Source: Thermoplasmata archaeon
GTDB taxonomy: Archaea > Thermoplasmatota > Thermoplasmata > Thermoplasmatales > Thermoplasmataceae
Assembly (NCBI GenBank): GCA_021806355.1
Contig: JAJZXT010000191.1
Location: forward strand, 1-5,551
DNA: 5,551 bases
Direction: 5' to 3'
Part shown: positions 1-5,127 of the stretch, in pieces
How the letters are laid out: each line of letters starts with the position of its first letter
How positions within the stretch are numbered: position 1 is the first letter of the stretch
Notes under the pieces: generated by a model
Seen by the model: the letters and a program-made list of their open reading frames with translations, nothing else
Told to the model about the DNA's origin: nothing
Database searches by the model: none
Program-made: the position numbers and the translations under genes

Positions 1-14
1 TTTTCCATATGTGA

Positions 15-89
15 AGAGCAAAATATCTTGAGTTACTTGTAGAAAGGACTGGAGTTATAGAGAGGGCGCTAAGACTAGCATACAAATAA
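15..89 (+). pseudogene. possible 3' remnant of a broken gene of unknown function
   Basis: A short open stretch reads RAKYLELLVERTGVIERALR and continues LAYK to a TAA stop at 87-89. It has the look of an amphipathic helix at the end of a real protein. A TGA at 12-14 lies in the same frame just upstream, so if this was a gene it is already interrupted, and the window edge hides the rest. I do not recognise a family. It ends 18 bp before the insertion sequence, so it would be the old chromosomal neighbour of the insertion site. The stretch is short enough that chance is a serious alternative. Confidence 0.2.
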
Positions 90-107
90 TGTGGCTCAGA
101 ATTTAAA

Positions 108-120
108 CAGTATCTCCGAA
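108..120 (+). repeat. left terminal inverted repeat of the IS
   Basis: CAGTATCTCCGAA is the exact reverse complement of 1551-1563. Identity stops abruptly after 13 bp on the inner side and immediately on the outer side, as expected for element ends. The transposase gene points toward this end. Confidence 0.85.
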
Positions 121-156
121 CCGAGTTAACTTTTTAGACAGCAATGGCTATCCTTA

Positions 157-164
157 TTCGGAGA
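157..164 (+). repeat. subterminal inverted copy of the IS end core
   Basis: TTCGGAGA is the reverse complement of TCTCCGAA (113-120) in the left terminal repeat. The two copies are 36 bp apart and could pair as an 8-bp stem. It may be a second transposase contact near the left end or part of a transcript hairpin. The right end has no matching inner copy that I can see. An 8-mer can recur by chance. Confidence 0.4.
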
Positions 165-189
165 AAAGGAAGAGAATGGCCCTCCGCCC

Positions 190-210
190 ACAGTCTTTAT
201 TCAGGACTGT
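190..210 (-). terminator. weak hairpin at the transposase stop codon
   Basis: ACAGTC (190-195) and GACTGT (205-210) form a perfect 6-bp stem around a 9-nt loop that includes part of the transposase TGA (complement of 201-203). Going on along the minus strand, pyrimidine-rich sequence with several T runs lies at about 160-178, which could help an archaeal polymerase stop before the element's end. The hairpin is small, and archaeal termination depends mostly on T-tracts, so this is tentative. Confidence 0.3.
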
Positions 211-1286
211 TTGCGGGTTCTTTCCTTTCTCTCTACGTTATTCACCATCACTGTGCATGCATCGCTCAGTTCCATGAGATACTTCTTGAAGCTCACCTCC
301 TCATGATAAAAAAGATACCAGATTGATTCAACAAGCTGCTCGTATGCGAAGAGAAAATACCTGACGCGGATATCCTTGCTCTTTGTCTTGATTCTGCACT
401 CGTCCTGTACCCTGAACATGGTCTCAATGCGCCACCTGAACTTGTATTTCGCGATGATCCGATCGAGATCGATATCTGAAGAATTTGTGGCGAAGCACCA
501 GTCGTAATATTCTTCTGATCGATGATCGAATATCTGCTTCAGGAATGCAAGATACACGGAATCCTCAACCTTTCTTCCCTCCCGGTAAAGGGAGAATTCA
601 TAGAGCATCACTTTTTTCTCGCTCTCGTACATGAATGAGAGCTCATCCTTCACCTGAGGATTCTTTGGTACGAAGATGAGATAGTTTATTTTCCTATCGT
701 TCATGGACATGATCAGGTCCTTTGAATAAAATCCCCGATCAAACAGTAACAGATCTATGTGGCCCAACATCGATATGAGAAGATCAAGGATTACCGAGAT
801 CTCGAATGGCATGTCATTGCCCATGGGTGAAGGTATCGAGATCACCGGAAGCCTTAGATCGCTATTTACCAGACTAGCTGTCAGATATGAGAATCTTCCA
901 GTTACGCCATGATCGCCCGTCCATCCATGTATCCACAGGGAATCACGATCGCCGTAGAAATCCTCATGCGTGTAGTCGAAGGCGATCATTATGGGATCCC
1001 TGTTATCCGAGATGGACTTTCTGGAAAGTGCTGATATGCGGGAAAATAAGGAATCCCTTATCCCTTTCACGGTCTCGTTGATGGGATAATGTTCTATTGC
1101 GAGATGTATTGAATCCGCCCTGTCACCGACAGTCTCTAAATACGTGCTGGCAACTGCAGCTTTCAGGAATTCGCGGTTGAAATGGAATCCATTCAGGTAT
1201 CCCGGATCGTGTTTAAGTCTCAGGGCATCGTTGGTGAATCGTTCTAGAGCGCTCAAAGAAGTCAGGAGTCTTGTAGGATTGTTCAT
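201..1286 (-). CDS. DDE transposase, IS4 superfamily (ISH3-like)
   Basis: This 361-residue protein would cut and join the ends of the surrounding insertion sequence. The catalytic triad can be placed by motif: D104 in IAFDYTHEDF, D183 in LLLFDRGFYSKD, and E288 in YKFRWRIETMF, the last showing the Y-x2-R-x3-E part of the IS4-type signature. The spacing and length suit a complete enzyme, and no damage is visible. The N-terminal 95 residues are helical and probably bind the element ends. The start ATG overlaps the TGA of the upstream small gene by 4 bp (ATGA on the minus strand, 1283-1286), pointing to coupled translation; the nearest GGAGG lies about 20 nt upstream, too far to be a normal ribosome site. 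Base composition is more GC-rich than the sulfatase operon to the right. The transposase call is firm; the ISH3 subfamily is inferred from motif style. Confidence 0.88.
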   Translation of the reverse strand: MNNPTRLLTSLSALERFTNDALRLKHDPGYLNGFHFNREFLKAAVASTYLETVGDRADSIHLAIEHYPINETVKGIRDSLFSRISALSRKSISDNRDPIMIAFDYTHEDFYGDRDSLWIHGWTGDHGVTGRFSYLTASLVNSDLRLPVISIPSPMGNDMPFEISVILDLLISMLGHIDLLLFDRGFYSKDLIMSMNDRKINYLIFVPKNPQVKDELSFMYESEKKVMLYEFSLYREGRKVEDSVYLAFLKQIFDHRSEEYYDWCFATNSSDIDLDRIIAKYKFRWRIETMFRVQDECRIKTKSKDIRVRYFLFAYEQLVESIWYLFYHEEVSFKKYLMELSDACTVMVNNVERKERTRKQS

Positions 1287-1435
1287 ACGACTACAATGTA
1301 TACGGTCCTCCCAAGGTATTCCTTGGGACAGTCTATCTTTGCACTGTTCCCGAACTTTGTCACTGTCCTTACAAAATATCCCTCAATATTGGATATTTCC
1401 AAATGATTCTCAGCAATCAATGGTTTTCTTTTCAT
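1283..1435 (-). CDS. DUF2080-like transposon-associated small protein
   Basis: The 50-residue product ends with VTKFGNSAKIDCPKEYLGRT followed by a run of hydrophobic residues. This is the AbrB-like pattern K-x-GNSA-x-I-x-x-PKE-x-LG seen in DUF2080 proteins that travel with archaeal transposases. Members are about this size and are thought to be small DNA-binding swapped-hairpin proteins; whether they regulate transposition is not settled. A longer frame opens at an ATG at 1502-1504, but I chose Met24 of that frame (ATG at 1433-1435). The family-like part begins there, the extra 23 residues (MICSSCSSWN...) look unconserved, and a TATA-like box sits 22-29 bp before this ATG, giving a leaderless message. 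The gene overlaps the transposase start by 4 bp and was probably co-transferred and co-translated with it. Confidence 0.72.
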   Translation of the reverse strand: MKRKPLIAENHLEISNIEGYFVRTVTKFGNSAKIDCPKEYLGRTVYIVVV

Positions 1436-1456
1436 CGGATATACAATGCATATCCG
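1436..1456. promoter_or_regulatory. palindrome between TATA box and start of the DUF2080 gene (possible operator)
   Basis: CGGATAT (1436-1442) and ATATCCG (1450-1456) are perfect inverted arms separated by 7 nt. The element fills the whole gap between the presumed TATA box and the first codon. A protein bound here would cover the transcription start. The DUF2080-like product is of a type expected to bind DNA, so autoregulation is possible, but nothing in the sequence proves it. Confidence 0.45.
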
Positions 1457-1464
1457 ATAATAAA
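1457..1464 (-). promoter_or_regulatory. TATA-like box of the IS operon
   Basis: On the minus strand the sequence is TTTATTAT, lying 22-29 bp before the ATG at 1433-1435, the standard archaeal distance from TATA box to transcription start. This predicts a leaderless mRNA for the small gene and transposase. It is a motif-and-spacing call only. Confidence 0.45.
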
Positions 1465-1550
1465 CCTTATCATAATTCCATGATGAGCAAGAAGAACAGA
1501 TCATCGCGTTAATTGGAACTTATTAATATGTAGAAAATACAATATTTATC

Positions 1551-1563
1551 TTCGGAGATACTG
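1551..1563 (-). repeat. right terminal inverted repeat of the IS
   Basis: TTCGGAGATACTG on the plus strand reads CAGTATCTCCGAA on the minus strand, matching the left end over all 13 bases. The promoter of the neighbouring CysD-like gene starts about 10 bp beyond this edge. Confidence 0.85.
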
Positions 1564-1570
1564 AAATAAC

Positions 1571-1582
1571 CCAAAAATTTAA
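1571..1582 (+). promoter_or_regulatory. BRE/TATA promoter of the CysD-like operon
   Basis: CCAAAAATTTAA combines an A-rich BRE-like part and a TATA-like part centred near 1578. Adding about 26 bp places transcription start near 1605, only a few bases before the ATG at 1608, so the message is nearly leaderless. No convincing Shine-Dalgarno lies at normal distance, which agrees. The box lies 8 bp outside the insertion sequence, so the core promoter appears spared while anything upstream has been replaced by the element. Confidence 0.5.
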
Positions 1583-1607
1583 GGAATTGATATAATCCGT
1601 ATCCATC

Positions 1608-2414
1608 ATGGATTCTATAAAAAAAGAAAAGATACTTGATCTAAATAGTAAAATTGAAATATCCAAAGTAATTTTAAGATTTGCCCTTTCTACGTTCAAG
1701 AAACCTACAATAGTTTGGAGCGCAGGTAAAGACAGCACTGTTGTTTTAGGGATCGTCAAGAAGTTAATAGAAGAAGAAAATTTGAAAATGCCACCAGCTT
1801 TGTTTATAGATCATGGGGATCATTATATAGAAACTCTAGAATTGATTGATAGGGTTAGTAATGACTGGAATTTTCGTCTCGTAAGGACTAGGAATGATGA
1901 TGTTCTTGATAATGTCAGAGATGGTAAAATAAAGATATCAGGCTTAAGTGATGAAAACAGGGCTGAAATAAACAAGATCGGGTACACTGGCGATTATTTC
2001 GAATATTCACTTGAGACGGAAATAGGGAATCATCTGCTTAAAACAGTTGCTATGAAGACTGCCATTAAAAAATATGGTTTTGACGCTTTAATAACCGGCG
2101 TTAGATGGGATGAGAACTCCGCGAGATCAACTGAAGTTTTTATATCACCTAGAGTTAACCCAGAACATGTGAGAGTTCATCCTATTTTGACATTTCTTGA
2201 GAAAGATATATGGAAAGTTATGTTTGATTGGAATCTGCCCATTCATCCTAAATACAGAGAAGGTTTTAGATCTATTGATGGGATCCATGATTCAAAGAAG
2301 GTATCTAATGTACCGGCTTGGGAACAGAATCTGGAGGAAACGTCAGAAAGGGCTGGGCGCTCGCAAGACAAGGAAGGAATGATGGAGAAGCTTAGAGCCT
2401 TAGGATACATGTGA
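1608..2414 (+). CDS. CysD-like PAPS reductase/ATP sulfurylase-superfamily protein, cysteine-free
   Basis: This 268-residue cytoplasmic protein belongs to the N-type ATP pyrophosphatase (PP-loop) group. The nucleotide loop is SAGKDST at residues 38-44. LFIDHG (65-70) ends the next strand, TGVRWDENSARSTE (163-176) matches the GxRxDExxxR region of CysD, and HPILTFLEKDIWKVM (191-205) matches the PLxxWxxxDVW block. The tail TSERAGRSQDKEGMMEKLRA plus LGYM (245-268) resembles the C-terminus of CysD, the small subunit of sulfate adenylyltransferase. There is no cysteine anywhere, so the catalytic Cys of PAPS reductases and the Fe-S cysteines of assimilatory APS reductases are absent; a sulfate- or nucleotide-activating role is more likely than reduction. 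No CysN GTPase is in the window. It is first in an operon with the sulfatase-like gene 10 nt downstream. The superfamily is secure; the reaction is not. Confidence 0.8.
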   Translation: MDSIKKEKILDLNSKIEISKVILRFALSTFKKPTIVWSAGKDSTVVLGIVKKLIEEENLKMPPALFIDHGDHYIETLELIDRVSNDWNFRLVRTRNDDVLDNVRDGKIKISGLSDENRAEINKIGYTGDYFEYSLETEIGNHLLKTVAMKTAIKKYGFDALITGVRWDENSARSTEVFISPRVNPEHVRVHPILTFLEKDIWKVMFDWNLPIHPKYREGFRSIDGIHDSKKVSNVPAWEQNLEETSERAGRSQDKEGMMEKLRALGYM

Positions 2415-2424
2415 TTCAATCCCT

Positions 2425-3789
2425 ATGAAAACACCAAATATAGTGCTCATAGTTGTGGATACACTCAGGTTTGATTACTTTAATTCAAATGTGTTTCCTA
2501 AAGCGTTCCAACATCTATCAAAGGACAGTGAGTTGTACGAAAATGTAATTTCTCCAGCGTCTTGGACAGTTCCATCTCACGCATCCATATTTAGTAAGCA
2601 ATATCCATCAGTTCATAACATACACAAAATGAAAGGGCTTAACGATATTGAGATGCTAGATTATGTTAGAAAAGAGAATGGATTTAAATCGTTTGTTGAA
2701 AAATTAAGAACCAACGGCTATTTGACGTTAGGGTACTCAGCAAATCCTTTTATATCTTCCTCAAGCATTTTCGCCTCTGGGTTTGATCTTTTTTTGGACT
2801 CAGAATTTCAAAGATTGTTATCAATAAGCCTTAAAGACAAAATAGAGGATTTGATAATACCAGGCAAAGATCTTGATATACTTCAGAAATTGCAGATTGG
2901 GGGCAGATTAATAAGGCGATATCTAAAGAACTCAAATAGTGAAGAAGAGAAAAAATTTGATCTGAGGAAAGACAAAGGAGCAAAAGTGTTTACAGAATTG
3001 ATTAACGGGATGTCTATTAATCAGCCATTTTTTTTATTCGTGAATCTTATGGAGATGCATGAACCATACATCAGATCAGAATATGGGCACCTTCTTAACA
3101 AATCAAAATGGAGCGACTATTTTGGATATAAAAAATTCAGCAATTCTGAACGAAGTGAAATCAAAAGGATTTATTTACAAAACGCAAGCTTGATAGATTA
3201 TACTATCCTTGAGGTTTTAAAATTTCTCATTCATTCTAAGATATATGATGATACCATGTTAATAATAACTTCAGATCATGGTCAGGCTTTCTGGGAATGT
3301 GGATTCTACTCTCATGAATCTTTTCTATACGAAGAAATAATAAGAGTTCCATTGTTGATAAAATACCCTATGAACGAAAAAAGAGATTTAAGAAAATATG
3401 AAAATAAGAATTTTACAACAATTGACTTAGGAGACCTAATTCAATCAAGGGCCAATGGTCTAAGAGAATTCTTAAACCCACGAGAAATAGTTTTTTCAGA
3501 GTCTTATGGATTCAACATCTTATCTCTTCCGAAAATTCGAATGTCTAAGGAACACAAACAGAATGTTATATCAGCCTCTCTCCCAAGGAAGGCCATATAC
3601 AAAGATGACTTTAAATTGGTTGTTAATGCCAAAATGGAGATAGAATGTCTGTCAAAAAAGCATGTTAAAGTTGATCACAATTCCTTCAAATCAATATGTA
3701 AAGAGTTATTAGATGATATAGATATTTTTTCGAGTGGCGATCAATTTTTTGTAGAAAGTAAAACACCTGAGTGGTTGGATGACCGTTAA
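2425..3789 (+). CDS. sulfatase/alkaline-phosphatase-superfamily enzyme with Thr at the nucleophile site
   Basis: The 454-residue protein has the sulfatase fold markers in order. NIVLIVVDTLRFD (5-17) holds the first metal-binding Asp (D12), SWTVPSHAS (46-54) is the nucleophile segment, MEMHEPY (209-215) a conserved mid-domain block, and SDHG (283-286) the second metal site, followed by the H-x-S-F-LYEE-x-x-RVPLLIKYP segment typical of the family. True sulfatases have C/S-x-P-S-R with Cys or Ser turned into formylglycine; here it is T48-V-P-S-H, so that modification is impossible. Thr is the nucleophile in phosphoethanolamine and phosphoglycerol transferases of this superfamily. No signal peptide or membrane segment is visible, so it should act in the cytoplasm. 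The ATG follows the upstream stop by 10 nt; GTGAT at 2411-2415, 9 nt before the ATG, is a weak ribosome site. Substrate unknown; a group-transfer step on a surface glycan or lipid is inferred from pairing with the CysD-like gene. Confidence 0.82.
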   Translation: MKTPNIVLIVVDTLRFDYFNSNVFPKAFQHLSKDSELYENVISPASWTVPSHASIFSKQYPSVHNIHKMKGLNDIEMLDYVRKENGFKSFVEKLRTNGYLTLGYSANPFISSSSIFASGFDLFLDSEFQRLLSISLKDKIEDLIIPGKDLDILQKLQIGGRLIRRYLKNSNSEEEKKFDLRKDKGAKVFTELINGMSINQPFFLFVNLMEMHEPYIRSEYGHLLNKSKWSDYFGYKKFSNSERSEIKRIYLQNASLIDYTILEVLKFLIHSKIYDDTMLIITSDHGQAFWECGFYSHESFLYEEIIRVPLLIKYPMNEKRDLRKYENKNFTTIDLGDLIQSRANGLREFLNPREIVFSESYGFNILSLPKIRMSKEHKQNVISASLPRKAIYKDDFKLVVNAKMEIECLSKKHVKVDHNSFKSICKELLDDIDIFSSGDQFFVESKTPEWLDDR

Positions 3790-3796
3790 GTGAGTT

Positions 3797-3812
3797 CCTT
3801 TTAAGTAAAAGG
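3797..3812 (+). repeat. perfect short hairpin after the sulfatase-like gene
   Basis: CCTTTT (3797-3802) and AAAAGG (3807-3812) pair around AAGT, 7 bp after the stop codon. A second inverted pair follows, AGTGAC (3816-3821) with GTCACT (3842-3847). Both lie before the long T-tract and may form the 3' end structure of the operon mRNA. Confidence 0.5.
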
Positions 3813-3864
3813 GGGAGTGACTTCTCGGAAAAGTAATTTATGTCACTAAAGTGAACGCATACTA

Positions 3865-3880
3865 TTTTTTTTCTTTTTTT
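3865..3880 (+). terminator. T-tract terminator of the CysD-like/sulfatase-like operon
   Basis: Sixteen bases contain fifteen T and one C (T8-C-T7), about 75 bp after the last stop codon. Runs like this are the usual intrinsic termination signal of archaeal RNA polymerase. Two inverted repeats lie just upstream. No gene is seen between here and the IS21 remnant. Confidence 0.6.
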
Positions 3881-3998
3881 AATGAACGATTTTCCTTATA
3901 CATAACAAATGAATTATGCCTAATTATAGCAAAAAGTAAGTTTCCAGTTCTAGCAATTGAACAATAACTAGTCAATCGTGCTGAACCACAGGTACTGA

Positions 3999-4815
3999 GG
4001 ATTACTTGATCAGGAGAGATAGTACATTATAAGGAGAATAAAGGATAAGGAACTTTGGATCGGCGAGATATCAAGAAGTTTTGGGATAAGCATGACAACA
4101 GTCAATAGGTATTTCAAACTCGGAAAGATGCCACAATAACACATGGATCATGCAAGCCCATAAATGCCCCATATCTCACACCTACGGGGAGATTATTGAT
4201 AAGTACATTCTCTATGCAGTCAGAATATATGAGAAGATTAGGATAGTAGTCTTTAGGTGATCACATTCCCCGCCAAGCACTAAAACAGACCAATGGGAAA
4301 TGACAGGAAGATCCCGGTAGTCTACAGGTACGAGACCGATCCCATCAATCAGTCACAGGAGGTTTTTGAAGAACTTGGAAACATTGAGATCTACGGAAAA
4401 CGTCGAAAACTCTATTGCCTTAAGCATGATCATTGGATTCACCAGGATGCGGTATGCTGAATTCACCATGGACACAATCCTTTATAATGGCATGAAATAG
4501 GTAGTCATTGACAGGAGGATGAAAGACTTATAGTCCAAGTTCAACAGTGAGTTCATGATCTTCCCCGAATATTATTTTATATCAATCAGGCTCTGTTGTC
4601 CCTCTCGCGCCCAGACCAAGGGAAAGATATAGAACACCATCAAGCATCTGAGATACAAATTCTGGGCTAGCAGATCCTTTGAGTATCTATCAGACATCAA
4701 TGTTCAATGCGAAGAATGGCTTTACTGGATCCGTTCAGATTCAGACAGCATGAGCATGGAGAACCACTTATATAGGGGGGAGTCAAGGGAGAGGGGGTTT
4801 TTAATCTCCTCCTAA
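3999..4815 (+). pseudogene. istA: decayed IS21-family istA transposase
   Basis: Joining three frame segments rebuilds an IS21-type integrase. The first (3999-4136) gives LDQER-stop-YIIRR then KDKELWIGEISRSFGISMTT, a helix-turn-helix. The second (about 4156-4257) gives HTYGEIIDKYILYAVRIYEK. The third starts near 4317 with YRYETDPINQSQ and EIYGKRRKLY, shifts frame near 4418, and continues LSMIIGFTRMRYAEFT, VVIDRRMK, CCPSRAQTKGKI-stop-NTIK and FEYLSDINVQCEEWLY to a stop at 4813. In-frame stops lie at 4020, 4498, 4531 and 4630. About 20-25 residues seem deleted between EFTMDT and ILYNGMK (near 4476). All three catalytic positions are gone: the usual QVDF is QEVF (4356-4367), LYDN is LYNG (4480-4491), and the KIEN glutamate is TAG (4630-4632). 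No istB partner follows, and I could not find the element's ends. The IS21 assignment is by motif order; decay is certain. Confidence 0.82.
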
Positions 4816-4831
4816 TTCCAGATTCGACCAT

Positions 4832-5127
4832 ATGGTAGGAAAGGGCACTTAAAGGACAAGGGAGGAGAAGGCAAGGATTGTCATGGAAGTTCTTTCGAAC
4901 TCTTCAGCCATAGCAGAGATCTGCCAGAAGTATAATGTTACCTCATCCGCTGTGCACAATTGAGGGATGAGTTTATCTCCGCCGGCACTGATGCCATGGA
5001 GCCTTGCATATCAACAGCTGAAGCATCCCTCCTCAAGGAGATAAACGAACTTATGGGCATAATTGGTGAGCTTACAATAGCAAAAGAAACCTTAAAAAAA
5101 TCCACTGATGGGGGAAGCCATGACTGA
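4832..5127 (+). pseudogene. decayed IS3-family orfA (helix-turn-helix subunit)
   Basis: From the ATG at 4832 the frame reads MVGKGT, a TAA at 4850, then RTREEKARIVMEVLSNSSAI followed by AEICQKYNVTSSAVHN, the N-terminal helix-turn-helix of IS3-type OrfA proteins. A TGA at 4961 falls where families of this kind have Trp. One missing base there shifts the rest into another frame, RDEFISAGTDAMEP, then a leucine-rich helical tail LLKEINELMGIIGELTIAKE up to TGA at 5125-5127. The tail has the heptad-like leucines of the OrfA dimerisation helix. In life the product would bind the element ends with OrfB. It lies directly against the IS21 remnant and overlaps the orfB start by 8 bp. Two lesions make it inactive. 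Confidence 0.8.

Larger units (their letters stand above)
108..1563 (-). mobile_element. complete IS4/ISH3-type insertion sequence, 1456 bp
   Basis: The element is bounded by CAGTATCTCCGAA on the left and its exact reverse complement on the right. Inside, on the minus strand, are a DUF2080-like small gene and a full-length DDE transposase. The transposase stop lies about 90 bp inside the left end, and the small gene's likely start lies about 128 bp inside the right end. Both flanks show AAA next to the element (105-107 and 1564-1566), which could be a 3-bp target duplication but could equally be chance in AT-rich DNA; ISH3 elements usually make longer duplications, about 4-5 bp. The size fits ISH3-type archaeal elements. 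No stops or frameshifts are seen, so it may still move. The exact family assignment rests on protein motifs only. Confidence 0.85.

Noticed and set aside
1436..1504. The 23-residue N-terminal extension of the DUF2080 frame starting at the ATG at 1502-1504
   Set aside because: The extension does not look like the family, and a TATA-like box and palindrome lie within it at the right distance from Met24, so it is more likely promoter than coding.
887..1512. Plus-strand open frames at 887-1081 and 1144-1512
   Set aside because: They are antisense to the transposase and DUF2080 gene, whose motifs are clear; their own translations show no recognisable pattern.
105..1566. AAA on both sides of the IS as a definite target-site duplication
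   Set aside because: Three A residues in AT-rich flanks are easily coincidental, and the match does not extend to the 4-5 bp usual for this family.
100..1582. AATTTAA at 100-106 and again at 1576-1582 as a displaced target duplication
   Set aside because: The right copy is 12 bp away from the element's edge and is better explained as the TATA region of the CysD-like gene.
4770..4815. G-rich run (about 4775-4797) facing CTCCTCC (4806-4812) as a terminator hairpin
   Set aside because: It needs G-U pairing, lies inside the readable istA remnant frame, and there is no intact gene for it to end.
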